Positions 1 to 8,881 are shown, numbered from the stretch's first letter. The stretch is 64,000 nucleotides of DNA from UBA4742 sp037138595 (GCA_037138595.1 JBAXIB010000008.1:45580-109579); one strand, 5' to 3'. The notes: generated from the letters alone by a model not told the origin. Program-made: numbers and translations.

Positions 1-672
1 GTCACCGACTTGACCGAGCGGGGCCGTCTCGACTGGGCGCTTGACGAATGTGAACGCACTCGGGTTCGCCAGCGTGGAGCCCTTGATCCCGACCAAGCCT
101 GGCGAAAGCTCAAGGAGATACGCCCGTTACGTGGCGCTCCTCGGAGAGTCGCCCAATCGCTCGCGGCATGGCGGCAAGAGCGTGCTGCTGAGATCGACCA
201 ACCGGTTCGATTCATCATGCCGGACTTAGCGATCGTTGGCATCGCACAGCGTCAGCCGACCACCGTTGGCGAGCTTCGCAAGGTTCGTGGTCTCGATGAT
301 CGTCACCTCCGGTCCGGTCAAGCTGAAGCGGTACTCGCGGTTGTCGCCGAAGGAATGAGCCACGTTGCCGAGGCAGTCGAGCGGACCGAGTCGAAAGAGA
401 TTGACCGCGATTTGCGACCTGCGGTTGCGCTGGTGTCGGCATGGGTAAGCCAGTTGGGTCGCAACCTCGAAATTGACCCAACTTTGCTCGGTACGCGAAA
501 CGACATCGAAGCTCTGCTTCGGCAAGATCCGGATGCTCGTCTTTCGGTTGGATGGCGATCCGAATTGGTTGGTGAGCCAATTGCCCGACTCATCGACGGT
601 GAAGCCGCTTTGGCCTTTGCTGGTCAAGGGGAATTGGTCATCGAGACCCGATCGCGGATGCCACTGACGTAG
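1..672 (+). CDS. rnd: Ribonuclease D, C-terminal part (gene runs off the left edge)
   Basis: The reading frame is open from base 1, so the gene begins upstream and only about 223 codons are visible. The visible part matches the C-terminal half of bacterial RNase D: a HRDC-type helical region with the pattern 'RQPTTVGELRKVRGLDDRHLRSGQ' style seen in short pieces (for example TTVGELRKVRGLDD) near fragment residues 75-100, followed by a second HRDC-like helical segment. RNase D is a 3'-5' exoribonuclease that trims tRNA precursors; its catalytic DEDD domain lies outside the window. In actinobacteria this protein usually carries two C-terminal HRDC repeats, which fits the length seen. It ends at TAG and is followed by an inverted repeat shared with the convergent GH13 gene. 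Confidence 0.85.
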   Translation, partial: VTDLTERGRLDWALDECERTRVRQRGALDPDQAWRKLKEIRPLRGAPRRVAQSLAAWRQERAAEIDQPVRFIMPDLAIVGIAQRQPTTVGELRKVRGLDDRHLRSGQAEAVLAVVAEGMSHVAEAVERTESKEIDRDLRPAVALVSAWVSQLGRNLEIDPTLLGTRNDIEALLRQDPDARLSVGWRSELVGEPIARLIDGEAALAFAGQGELVIETRSRMPLT

Positions 673-687
673 CAGACACTCTGCATC

Positions 688-721
688 GTTTGTGCCCGAT
701 TCGCCGCATCGGGAACAAAAC
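688..721. terminator. Bidirectional stem-loop between convergent genes
   Basis: GTTTGT-g-CCCGAT (688-700) is followed by a 7-base loop and ATCGGG-a-ACAAAAC (708-721). This gives a 6-bp GC-rich stem continued by an A/T-rich outer stem across one mismatch. It lies exactly between the stop codons of rnd (plus) and the GH13 gene (minus), and its T/A-rich arms could act as U-tracts on either strand. Termination is inferred from structure and place. Confidence 0.6.
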
Positions 722-727
722 ATGCGT

Positions 728-2278
728 CTAGTGAGGAATCAACACCAACGCTTCATCGGCGTAAAGGTGCTGATCGAAAGGTTCGCCTGCACGGCGGCCA
801 AGCGACGACGAGATTTCAATCCGAGTCGATTGACACCCAAGATGTCCAACTGTCTTTATGTCAGAAGTGAAGTTTATGACGATGATGCGAACGTCACTAG
901 ATAGTGTCCGGCGATACCCGATGACGCCGTCCGGAAGTTCGTCGAGCAACTCCAGCGAACCATGTTGCATGGCGATAGATGCGCTACGGATCGACAACAT
1001 GCGTCGATACAGGTGCAGCATTGAACTTGGATCTTCGCGCTGCGCTTCCATGTTCAGACGGTCGGCATCGGGTGGCCACGGCAGCCACGGATCGGTTGTC
1101 GGCCAGCCATGACGTTGGTCACGATCCCACGGAATCGGTGCCCGACAGCCGTCTCGACCACCGGGGTCGACTGCTCGTTCAGGCGAAATCTCGGCATCTT
1201 GCAGGCCAAGTTCCTCACCGGCATATAAAAATGCAGTGCCGCGCAAACTCATAAGCAAAACCGCGGCGGCTCGGGCACGAGCTTCGGTTCCGTAGCGGCT
1301 GCGGTGGCGTTGGTTGTCATGGTTCGATAGCACCCAAGTCGGCGAAGCATCACGAGCGGTATGAGCAGCTTCGGCTATCTCAATTTGGCGTCGCCACTTC
1401 GCCGCATCCCATCGCGCATACAGCGGCGGGAAATTGAAAACGAGTTGTAGCTCGTCTCCCGATCCGAGATAGCTAACCACCTGTGTTGTATCGAGCAGGT
1501 ACACCTCGCCAATTGCCATGCGCTCGCCGGGATAGGAATCAATGGTCTGACGGATCCGTCGCAGCAGTGGATGGGTCTCGAGTCGATGGTTAAGTGGGAC
1601 GTGACTTAACGCCGCAAGCTCGGGCGGGTCATCGCCAAGGTCAGGGTCTTTGCCAATGAGATGAATGACATCCATCCGAAAGCCGTCAACACCGCGATCA
1701 AGCCAAAAACGCAGGACTTCGTGCATCGCGTCTTCAAGGTGAGGGTTAGCCCAGTTCAAGTCAGGTTGCTCGGGCAAAAAGCAATGCAAGTACCACTGCT
1801 GTGTGGCCTCGTCGAATGTCCACGCAGGTTCATTGCTCCATGCTCGGATCCAATTGTTCGGCGGTCCTCCATCAGGGGCTGCATCACGCCACACGTACCA
1901 GTCCCGTTTGGGATTCGTACGTGACGAGCGACTCTCGGTGAACCAACGGTGTTGGTTTGAACTGTGATTTGGCACCCAATCCAAAATCACTTTGAGCCCG
2001 CGGTCGTGCGCTTCGACGATGAGGTCTTCTGCCGCCCGAAGGTCGCCAAAGACTGGGTCGATATCGCAGTAATCGGCTACGTCGTACCCAAAATCGGCCA
2101 TCGGTGACCGGAAAATGGGGGAGAGCCAAAGCGCATCGACTCCTAGCCACGTCAGGTAGTCGAGCTTGGCTCGGACACCACCAAGGTCGCCGATGCCATC
2201 ACCATCAGAATCGAGAAAACTTCGGGGATAAATTTGGTAGACGACGGCGGAATCCCACCAAGGATGTGTCGATATCAG
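728..2278 (-). CDS. GH13 alpha-glucosidase with apparent CTG start
   Basis: Family 13 glycoside hydrolase, about 516 residues, of the bacterial alpha-glucosidase / oligo-1,6-glucosidase type that hydrolyses alpha-glucosides in the cytoplasm. The (beta/alpha)8 barrel begins near residue 14 with WWDSAVVYQIYPRSF. The nucleophile is Asp203 in GFRMDVIH, the general acid Glu258 in AIGEVYLLD, and the transition-state Asp321 in LSNHDNQRH. Conserved homology runs about 59 residues upstream of the first ATG (2101), and there is no ATG, GTG or TTG in frame between the upstream stop (2300-2302) and the WW motif. The best initiation site is CTG at 2278, preceded by GGGAG at a 7-base spacing. A sequencing error is the main alternative. 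No transporter or regulator for sugars sits beside it. Confidence 0.85.
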   Translation of the reverse strand: MISTHPWWDSAVVYQIYPRSFLDSDGDGIGDLGGVRAKLDYLTWLGVDALWLSPIFRSPMADFGYDVADYCDIDPVFGDLRAAEDLIVEAHDRGLKVILDWVPNHSSNQHRWFTESRSSRTNPKRDWYVWRDAAPDGGPPNNWIRAWSNEPAWTFDEATQQWYLHCFLPEQPDLNWANPHLEDAMHEVLRFWLDRGVDGFRMDVIHLIGKDPDLGDDPPELAALSHVPLNHRLETHPLLRRIRQTIDSYPGERMAIGEVYLLDTTQVVSYLGSGDELQLVFNFPPLYARWDAAKWRRQIEIAEAAHTARDASPTWVLSNHDNQRHRSRYGTEARARAAAVLLMSLRGTAFLYAGEELGLQDAEISPERAVDPGGRDGCRAPIPWDRDQRHGWPTTDPWLPWPPDADRLNMEAQREDPSSMLHLYRRMLSIRSASIAMQHGSLELLDELPDGVIGYRRTLSSDVRIIVINFTSDIKTVGHLGCQSTRIEISSSLGRRAGEPFDQHLYADEALVLIPH

Positions 2279-2296
2279 CGTTGTGCTCCCGTCACG

Positions 2297-2325
2297 AGGC
2301 TAGGCCTATCAGGGGTTGAACCCTA
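2297..2325 (-). promoter_or_regulatory. Candidate -10 elements of the GH13 gene
   Basis: Reading on the minus strand, TAGGGT (2325-2320) and TAGCCT (2302-2297) both fit the TANNNT form of -10 element found repeatedly in this window. The second would give a transcript beginning near the GGGAG that precedes the CTG start. There is no experimental basis for either. Confidence 0.35.
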
Positions 2326-2338
2326 GTTTGTAGAGGTC

Positions 2339-2381
2339 GCTACCGGTTGCTGATGCCCAATTGCTACCGGTGTGCAGCGAA
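2339..2381. repeat. Two copies of GCTACCGGT, 34 bp apart
   Basis: The 9-mer GCTACCGGT occurs at 2339-2347 and 2373-2381, each with the palindromic core ACCGGT. They lie on the same face spacing (just over three helical turns) between the divergent GH13 and small hypothetical genes, upstream of the TACACT element. This could be a paired operator, but no regulator is adjacent. Confidence 0.35.
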
Positions 2382-2396
2382 TGGTTCGAGAGCGGC

Positions 2397-2402
2397 TACA
2401 CT
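2397..2402 (+). promoter_or_regulatory. Candidate -10 (TACACT) for the gene at 2439
   Basis: TACACT fits the TANNNT pattern and would start a transcript near 2409 with a leader of about 30 bases. That leader includes the GGAG ribosome binding site at 2427-2430. Confidence 0.4.
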
Positions 2403-2438
2403 GCACTAGCGATACTCGGCACCTGATGGAGTTGGCCC

Positions 2439-2630
2439 GTGAAAAAGGGGCGACATCGGCGCTTCGAAGAAGCCCGAGCACTCAAACACACAAATGAACT
2501 CGATATCGACGCGATCCTTGATCGTCGCGACTCAGAGCCCTGTCCCGAATGCGAATCGCTACCCGGCCACGATCATGCGTCGTGGTGCCTGCGAGAAGAG
2601 ATCGAGGACGAGGGTCTCTGGCCCTCCTGA
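2439..2630 (+). CDS. Small hypothetical protein with CPEC motif
   Basis: A 63-residue charged protein of unknown function. The GTG start is supported by GGAG eight bases upstream. Three cysteines (CPEC near residue 35 and C50) and two histidines (GHDHASWC) could bind one metal ion, but the spacing is not a standard zinc ribbon. It reads in the same direction as typA, 83 bases upstream of it, and may be cotranscribed with it. No family was recognised. Confidence 0.6.
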   Translation: MKKGRHRRFEEARALKHTNELDIDAILDRRDSEPCPECESLPGHDHASWCLREEIEDEGLWPS

Positions 2631-2713
2631 ACCCCTGCGTTCGACCTCATTCCAGCCTAGCTGCGTCCGCAACGAGCGGTCGTGGCGCGTATCCCCACTG
2701 AGAGAAGCTTTCT

Positions 2714-4540
2714 GTGTCCGCCCCGTTTACTTCCCTGCGAAATATTGCACTTGTTGCCCACGTCGATCATGGCAAGACCACGCTTGTGGACGCCATGTTG
2801 CGATCAACCGGCGTATTCAACGCCCACGAAGCAGTCGTCGAGCGAGTCATGGACTCGAACGATCAGGAGCGGGAGCGGGGAATAACCATTCTTGCTAAGG
2901 CCGCGTCGGTTCAGTGGGGCGAGACTCGGATCAATTTGGTCGACACTCCAGGCCACGCGGATTTCGGAGGCGAGGTCGAGCGGGCATTGGCCTTAGTCGA
3001 CGGCGTGCTGCTACTGGTCGACGCGGCTGAAGGACCACTTCCGCAAACGCGATACGTACTTTCAAAGGCTTTAGGTGCTGGATTGCCGGCGGTCGTGGTC
3101 TTAAACAAGGTTGATCGCCAAGATGCGCGTGCCGAAGAAGTTTTGGACGAGATCTATCAGCTCTTTCTTGATCTTGACGCCGACGACGAGAAGATCGAAT
3201 TCCCCATCATCTCGGCCGTCGCACGCGAAGGTCGGTCGATGGCTGGGGTCGGTATGCCGCCCGAGGATGCCGATTTGACCGCATTGTTTGAAGCAATCGT
3301 GAACACCATTCCTCAATCAGCGGGCGATCCAGATGCGCCACTTCAAGCGATCGTCACCAACTTGGATGCTTCGGAATACCTGGGACGTCTTGCGGTTGGT
3401 CGTGTGATTCAGGGCCGTCTCGTGCGTGGTCAACAGGTGGCGTTATGCGAAGAAGATGAAGGACAGAATCCCCTTCGTCGCAAGCTCGGCACCCTCATGG
3501 GTTTCGAAGGCATCTCGCGCATCGATGTGGATGAACGCGTCGCCGGTGACCTTTTTGTTATCGGCGGTTTCCCCGAGGTTGAAATCGGCGACACGATCGC
3601 CGATCCGGTTAACCCGGTTGCGCTTCCTAGGCTCGAAGTTGATGAGCCAGTGCTTCGGATGACATTCGGCGTCAATACCTCGCCACTTGCTGGCACCGAA
3701 GGCACCTACCTCACGTCACGCCACCTACGGGAACGGTTAGATCGTGAAGTGCTCGGAAACGTGTCGATTCGGCTCGCTGAGACTTCATCGCCCGACATCA
3801 TCGAAGTAGCGGGTCGAGGTGAGCTTCAGTTGTCGGTGCTCATAGAGGGCATGAGGCGAGAAGGCTATGAAATGCAGGTCAGCCGTCCCGAAGTCATCGT
3901 GCGTGAAATCAACGGCAACAAGCATGAGCCACTCGAACGGGCTGTGATTGATGTGCCCGATGAGCACGTTGGCTCGGTCACACAGGCACTCGCTCCCCGC
4001 AAGGGCAAGGTCACTGATCTTCGCCCTGGCGATACCGGTCGGACGATCGTGAGCATTGAGGCGCCAAGCCGCGGACTCATTGGATTCCGATCGCAGCTAT
4101 TGACGACGACTCGCGGTACTGCCCTTATGCATCAGCATCATGCTGGCTGGACCCCTTGGGTCGGAGACCTCCCGACCCGCAAGGGCGGAGCAATGCTTGC
4201 GGATCGCACCGGTAAGACCACTGGATTTGCTCTCGATAATCTTCAGCAGCGCGGCGAGATGTTCGTTGGTCCAGGTGAAGCTGTGTATGAAGGAATGATC
4301 GTTGGCGAAAATGCTCGTCCCGATGACATGAACGTCAACGTCGTCCGCGAGAAACAAAAGACCAACATCCGAACTCACGCAGCTGACGAAGCAATCAAAC
4401 TCACCCCGCCTCGCGAGGTCACCCTTGAGACGGCGATTGAATTCATTGCCGATGACGAACTGGTTGAAGTCACGCCACAGTCCTTGCGGCTGCGCAAACG
4501 CGTACTCAAAGAACAAGATCGTCGACGGACTAACCGGTAA
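2714..4540 (+). CDS. typA: Ribosome-associated GTPase TypA/BipA
   Basis: Translational GTPase of 608 residues, the normal TypA length. It binds the 70S ribosome at the EF-G site and helps ribosome assembly and growth under stress. The G domain shows G1 AHVDHGKT (15-22), the effector region around RGITI, G3 DTPGH (77-81) and G4 NKVD (131-134). After it come domain II, an EF-G-like domain III (SSPDIIEVAGRGELQLSVLIE), domain V and the TypA-specific C-terminal domain (RKGGAMLADRTGKT). The GTG start at 2714 follows a purine-rich AGAGAAG. The gene stands alone and converges on the cysteine-rich protein gene downstream. Confidence 0.97.
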   Translation: MSAPFTSLRNIALVAHVDHGKTTLVDAMLRSTGVFNAHEAVVERVMDSNDQERERGITILAKAASVQWGETRINLVDTPGHADFGGEVERALALVDGVLLLVDAAEGPLPQTRYVLSKALGAGLPAVVVLNKVDRQDARAEEVLDEIYQLFLDLDADDEKIEFPIISAVAREGRSMAGVGMPPEDADLTALFEAIVNTIPQSAGDPDAPLQAIVTNLDASEYLGRLAVGRVIQGRLVRGQQVALCEEDEGQNPLRRKLGTLMGFEGISRIDVDERVAGDLFVIGGFPEVEIGDTIADPVNPVALPRLEVDEPVLRMTFGVNTSPLAGTEGTYLTSRHLRERLDREVLGNVSIRLAETSSPDIIEVAGRGELQLSVLIEGMRREGYEMQVSRPEVIVREINGNKHEPLERAVIDVPDEHVGSVTQALAPRKGKVTDLRPGDTGRTIVSIEAPSRGLIGFRSQLLTTTRGTALMHQHHAGWTPWVGDLPTRKGGAMLADRTGKTTGFALDNLQQRGEMFVGPGEAVYEGMIVGENARPDDMNVNVVREKQKTNIRTHAADEAIKLTPPREVTLETAIEFIADDELVEVTPQSLRLRKRVLKEQDRRRTNR

Positions 4541-4548
4541 AACGAGCC

Positions 4549-4599
4549 CGGCGTTGCTGGCGGAAACTGTACGCTGAAAGGCCGATTAACGCCGAGTTT
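4549..4599 (+). terminator. Possible typA terminator
   Basis: CGGCGTT (4549-4555) can pair with AACGCCG (4588-4594), which is followed by AGTTTTT. The loop is long (32 bases) and the structure overlaps the stop codon of the convergent gene, so this is a weak candidate. Confidence 0.3.
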
Positions 4600-5326
4600 T
4601 TAATGCCGGATGGGGTAAAAACTGCACCGATGGTCGTTGGCCGACCTGATCAACGAACGTCTCATAGGGCCCTTCACCTACAAGCTCAATCATTTCATCG
4701 CGAAGCTCTTCGTAAACCGGCCGATGACCTATAAAGGCGTCATCTTCGCTGGTGCACCACCAGTGAAACTCGACCCCACCCTCGCCCCAATCTCGACGCT
4801 TCCATTCGCGCAGCACGTTGGTGGTGTGATCGTTTTGGTCGATCTTCTCTTCAAGTCGAAGTGGTAACTGCCAACAAACATCAGGCTTCCAGTCGATGAA
4901 GCGTTCGCCGCGGTTGACCGCGGCCTGATGCAAAGCACACCCCGGACCTGTAGCAAAACCGGGACGATTCAAGAAGATGCAGGCATCGTCAACCATTCGG
5001 CTAACCCACTCAGAATCCTCATTTTTATAAACAGGGCCGCCGGCTTTGTCGGATTCTTTTCGAAACTGCCACTCATCGGGACCCAAAGTAGCTGCGAGTT
5101 TTGTGACCCGTCGTCGGTCGGCTTTGTCGGTGAAATGGGCTCCGTAGCTGCAGCAGCCTTGCTCGAGCTCGGCAGCGTCGCCGGTCAAGACACCGGGACA
5201 ACCTCGCCCGAAGATGCAGGTCCAGGGGCTAGTGAGAAAGGTGACGTCAAACTGATAGGTCACGTCGTCTACGTCAAACGACAGCCACTCGTGCAAGTCG
5301 TTAGTGGAAGAATCGGGCAGAGTCAT
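4586..5326 (-). CDS. Cysteine-rich conserved protein, probable metal/Fe-S binding
   Basis: A soluble 246-residue protein with cysteine groups FGRGCPG, EQGCCSYG, ACIFLN, GPGCALH and DVCWQLP, an arrangement typical of the DUF3109/YkgJ-like cysteine-cluster proteins that bind zinc or an iron-sulfur centre. It also recalls the mycobacterial protein Rv0495c, but that is from memory and needs an alignment. ATG 5326 was chosen because the only longer start is a TTG with no ribosome binding site. It stands alone, with no neighbour suggesting a pathway. Confidence 0.65.
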   Translation of the reverse strand: MTLPDSSTNDLHEWLSFDVDDVTYQFDVTFLTSPWTCIFGRGCPGVLTGDAAELEQGCCSYGAHFTDKADRRRVTKLAATLGPDEWQFRKESDKAGGPVYKNEDSEWVSRMVDDACIFLNRPGFATGPGCALHQAAVNRGERFIDWKPDVCWQLPLRLEEKIDQNDHTTNVLREWKRRDWGEGGVEFHWWCTSEDDAFIGHRPVYEELRDEMIELVGEGPYETFVDQVGQRPSVQFLPHPALKTRR

Positions 5327-5464
5327 TGCTCGCAATCAGGGGTTCGGGGCGAGACGCAGCAAGTGGCGTGCGCTGCCGCGGGACGAATGTCTTTGCCGAT
5401 GGTAGTCGCGCGCTGACAGCAGTTGGTTCTTGGTCGGCGGCTCCAAACGCGCTAGGAAGATGAC

Positions 5465-5677
5465 ATGGCTGGAGAATTTGACGATATTCGAATTCGGCTT
5501 GAGGTGATCAGCGAAGAACTCGCCGATCTTGCTATCGACCGCCTGCGTGAATCAATCGATGCTGGCGGCCACGAACTGCCCGTTGATGAACGCCGGTTAA
5601 CGCGCGCACGACGAGCAATTGAACGGGCAATTGGAATCCTGCGCGAGGGGGACGATCGGGTTTCTGCCGATGACTGA
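5465..5677 (+). CDS. Small conserved actinobacterial hypothetical protein
   Basis: A 70-residue acidic helical protein. The start is fixed by AGGAAG four bases before the ATG. The sequence is nearly all charged helix (FDDIRIRLEVISEELADLAI and RARRAIERAIGILREGDD), with no cysteine and no membrane segment, so a small helical-bundle or dimeric protein is likely. The function is unknown. It sits alone, facing the end of fbiC. Confidence 0.6.
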   Translation: MAGEFDDIRIRLEVISEELADLAIDRLRESIDAGGHELPVDERRLTRARRAIERAIGILREGDDRVSADD

Positions 5678-5706
5678 AGCGCCCATCGTCATAGGACGAT
5701 TCGATG

Positions 5707-8070
5707 TTAAGAGACTGCTAGCGGTTCGGGTCGAGTGACTCTTTCGTACAGCGTCGTTCGTTGGACCAATGCTCTTCCGAGTGGTTCAACGAGGGCGCGG
5801 AAATCGCTCTCTTCCATGCCCTGGCCATGCGAAGCGCCGGCGGCCCGGGAAATATTCTCATCCATCAACGTGCCCCCGAGGTCATTCACACCGGCTTGAA
5901 GAAGTTGGCGGGCCGCGGTATTGCCAACTTTGACCCACGAAAGCTGGATGTTGGAGATCCAGCCTCGATAGGCGATGCGAGCGACTGCATGCATCAAGAC
6001 CGTCTCGCGAAAGGTTGGACCGCGACGCGACTTATGTTGCAAGTACATCGGCGCCGCCATGTGCACATACGGCAACGGGACAAACTCGGTGAAACCACCG
6101 GTTTCCTTCTGTAAGGCGCGTGTTCGCACGATGTGTCGTGCCCAATGAATCGGATTCTCAATAGCTCCGAACATGATGGTGACATTCGAATTGAGTCCGA
6201 TTGAATGAGCGGCACGATGCGCTTCCAGCCACTCCTCGGTGTTGATCTTGTCTGGGCACAGCAATGCGCGCATGTCGTCGTCGAGGATCTCAGCGGCAGT
6301 GCCCGGAAGTGTTCGCAGACCTACATCTTTGAGTCGTTGGAGGTAGGCAGTTAAAGGCTCCCCAAGTCGTTTTGCGCCTTCGGTCACCTCAAGCGCCGTG
6401 AATCCATGTACATGGATCTCCGGCGCGGCCTGCTTCACTGCACGAGTAACGTCGATGTAATAGTCGCCATCGAAACTTGGGTGAATGCCGCCTTGGAGGC
6501 ACACCTCAGTTGCGCCAAGAGCGGATGCCTCCGCCACTCGTTCAGCAATGTCATCGAGGGTTAAAAGATAAGGCGTGCCCCGTAAGTTGAGCGAGAGCGG
6601 ACCTTTGGAGAAACCACAGAACTTGCACTTGAACGTGCAGACATTGGTGTAGTTGATATTGCGATTATGGACGAACGTCACTTCGTCACCGACGTCGAGG
6701 CGTCGAAGTTCGTCAGCAACTTGCGCAACGGCTGCGACTTGTGGTCCACGCGCGGTGAACAGCGTCACGATCTCGTCGATACCGAGCTCGTGACCGAGCA
6801 GTGCGCCGTCGAGAACCTCTGCGATGGCTCCGGTCGATCGGGGCAATCCCGGGATGAGCATTGCCGGCTCGTAGGACGCTCCGGAATACCAAGCGGTACT
6901 GCGAGTTCCGATGTGCAGCACCTCGATCCCATCATCGACTTGTTCGGGAGTCGCGGGCTTGATGCGCTGGACGAAAACCGCTCCGGGATCGTCACGACCT
7001 AACCCTTGCGCATCGCTGCGGTCTAGAACGGGGAATCGCAGCGACTCGTCGAGCCACCGTTCCGGGTGTAGGGCGAATTCGGCATAGATGGTGAGTCTGG
7101 GGGCAAGCACGTGACCCCGTGATTCAGTCACCTCTTGTAGTCGCTCGAGTACTGGCCACGGACGCTCGGGGTTTACGTGATCAGCAGTGACGGGCGAAAC
7201 TCCACCCCAATCATCGATGCCGGCATCGATGAGGCCCGAAAAATCATCCGACAAATTCGGCGGCGCTTGAAGGTGGATTTCGGGCGGGAGAATGACTCGT
7301 GCGAGTGCGATTGCCTCGAGAAAATCATCATGAGGACACGGCGACGACCGAAACATCGTCGTACCGGGTTTCGGCAGGAAGTTTTGAACGATGACTTCCT
7401 GAATGTGTCCCCAGCGGTGATGGGATTCGGCAATGGCCTGCAACGTTGCGATGCGGTCTGAGCGACTCTCGCCGATGCCGACGAGGATGCCGGTTGTGAA
7501 TGGAATCGCCAGTTCCCCTGCAAACTCGAGGGTTGCCAGCCGGCGCTCAGGAGTCTTGTCGGGTGAGCCGCGATGTGCATCGAGATCGGGGTTGATTGAC
7601 TCGACCATCATCCCTTGGGAGGGTGCGACCCGACGCAGCAGTTCGAGTTCGGAGCGATACAGCGCTCCTGCGTTTGCGTGAGGCAGCAGCCCGACTTCGT
7701 CAAGCACGAGTTTCGCCATTGCTGCCAGGTAGTCAATGGTTGAGCTGTATCCATGCGCGTCGAGCCATTCGGCCGCGGCGGGATAACGGAGCTCGGGCCG
7801 CTCGCCCAGAGTAAAAAGAGCTTCGTGCACCCCGACCTTGGCTCCCGCACGAGCGATCGCTAGAACCTGGCTTGCCTCGAGATAGGGCGACTCAAGCCGG
7901 GCCGGCGGCTGGGCGAATGTGCAGTAGCCGCATTTGTCGGCACACAGCATCGTCAGTGGGATAAATACCTTGGGCGAAAAGGTAACTCGATTGCCAAATT
8001 GGCGGTCTCGAATTTCACGAGCGCGCTCCATAAGTTCATCGAGCGGCACCCCGTTGAGTTCCTGAATCAT
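5707..8070 (-). CDS. fbiC: FbiC, 7,8-didemethyl-8-hydroxy-5-deazariboflavin (Fo) synthase
   Basis: A fused CofG-CofH radical-SAM enzyme that builds the deazaflavin chromophore of coenzyme F420 from tyrosine and 5-amino-6-ribitylaminouracil. The N-terminal CofG half has the cluster motif C43-x3-C47-x2-C50 (CADKCGYC) and GRxESPYLE-type substrate regions; the C-terminal CofH half has CTFKCKFC (C478, C482, C485). The upstream frame continues to a TTG at 8139, but that codon has no ribosome binding site. ATG 8070 has TAGGGT seven bases before it (8083-8078), so I prefer it at 787 residues; the longer form remains possible. It is the last gene of the tkt-tal-pgl-fbiC run, 99 bases (or 30 from the TTG) after pgl. 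Confidence 0.95.
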   Translation of the reverse strand: MIQELNGVPLDELMERAREIRDRQFGNRVTFSPKVFIPLTMLCADKCGYCTFAQPPARLESPYLEASQVLAIARAGAKVGVHEALFTLGERPELRYPAAAEWLDAHGYSSTIDYLAAMAKLVLDEVGLLPHANAGALYRSELELLRRVAPSQGMMVESINPDLDAHRGSPDKTPERRLATLEFAGELAIPFTTGILVGIGESRSDRIATLQAIAESHHRWGHIQEVIVQNFLPKPGTTMFRSSPCPHDDFLEAIALARVILPPEIHLQAPPNLSDDFSGLIDAGIDDWGGVSPVTADHVNPERPWPVLERLQEVTESRGHVLAPRLTIYAEFALHPERWLDESLRFPVLDRSDAQGLGRDDPGAVFVQRIKPATPEQVDDGIEVLHIGTRSTAWYSGASYEPAMLIPGLPRSTGAIAEVLDGALLGHELGIDEIVTLFTARGPQVAAVAQVADELRRLDVGDEVTFVHNRNINYTNVCTFKCKFCGFSKGPLSLNLRGTPYLLTLDDIAERVAEASALGATEVCLQGGIHPSFDGDYYIDVTRAVKQAAPEIHVHGFTALEVTEGAKRLGEPLTAYLQRLKDVGLRTLPGTAAEILDDDMRALLCPDKINTEEWLEAHRAAHSIGLNSNVTIMFGAIENPIHWARHIVRTRALQKETGGFTEFVPLPYVHMAAPMYLQHKSRRGPTFRETVLMHAVARIAYRGWISNIQLSWVKVGNTAARQLLQAGVNDLGGTLMDENISRAAGASHGQGMEESDFRALVEPLGRALVQRTTLYERVTRPEPLAVS

Positions 8071-8077
8071 CTCCCGC

Positions 8078-8083
8078 ACCCTA
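8078..8083 (-). promoter_or_regulatory. Candidate -10 (TAGGGT) for fbiC
   Basis: On the minus strand TAGGGT stands 7 bases before ATG 8070, close to the 6-base spacing seen at many genes here. If used, fbiC can be transcribed separately from the pentose phosphate genes. It falls inside the longer frame and could be chance. Confidence 0.35.
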
Positions 8084-8169
8084 GCGGCGCATTGCTGACC
8101 AACCTGAGTCGAAACACCGTGGGGGATAGCTATTCGCAATCAGCAGGTTCGCCCGTCGACTGAAGTCGA

Positions 8170-8847
8170 TCAGCTGTCGTCGAGGTCGCCTGCCGCTTCG
8201 GGGTCAGCAATCCAAACGACATGATCGCCCTCTATGTGCGCCGCTGGAACGTCTCCGTCGCCAAATACACGCGCCAACGCTTCGCGCTTAGCGATTCCGG
8301 CAACCGTAACGAGCACGAGACGAGCTCTGGCGATCCCGGCATAGGTCAGGGTCATGCGCGGGTGCGGGTTGGCGCCGAGCGGATCATCATTCATAACCAC
8401 GAGTCGACCCGGATCGGCAACCAATCCTTGGGACTGAGGAAATAGTGATGCGGTGTGACCATCGGGGCCTAAACCCAAGTGCACGACGTCAAACTTTCCA
8501 AGCTCGCCAATGCGCAGTTGATAGGGGTCGGCACCTTCGTCGCAACGCATGGGAAATGTCGCATTTGCAGCGCCGACTCGATCAAGGAGCGCCTCACGGG
8601 CGAGCAGATAGTTCGATGCTGGATCATCAAGCGGCACGCAGCGCTCATCGCCCCAATACACATCGACCTTCCACCAGTCGATCTGTGTTTCACCAACCTG
8701 GGCGAGTTGCTCATAGCAGCTTCGTGCCGTGCTTCCGCCCGACAGGGCGATCGCAAAGCCATCGTTCTGACGCACGTGAAACGCCTCGATCACGCGGTCG
8801 GCGAACTCGCCAGCTACATCATCGACTACTACCAACGTTCTGCTCAT
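8170..8847 (-). CDS. pgl: 6-phosphogluconolactonase
   Basis: Hydrolyses 6-phosphogluconolactone to 6-phosphogluconate, the second step of the oxidative pentose phosphate pathway, in the cytoplasm. The 225-residue length is usual. Family motifs are ALSGGSTARSCYEQL (phosphate-binding region), WGDERCVP, and the active-site stretch HLGLGPDGHTASLFPQS. It lies 34 bases after tal in the same direction. No glucose-6-phosphate dehydrogenase gene is visible in the window, although in actinobacteria zwf/opcA often sit between tal and pgl. Confidence 0.93.
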   Translation of the reverse strand: MSRTLVVVDDVAGEFADRVIEAFHVRQNDGFAIALSGGSTARSCYEQLAQVGETQIDWWKVDVYWGDERCVPLDDPASNYLLAREALLDRVGAANATFPMRCDEGADPYQLRIGELGKFDVVHLGLGPDGHTASLFPQSQGLVADPGRLVVMNDDPLGANPHPRMTLTYAGIARARLVLVTVAGIAKREALARVFGDGDVPAAHIEGDHVVWIADPEAAGDLDDS

Positions 8848-8881
8848 CGTTGTACCAATCGGTTGATGATCAGTGAGTCCA

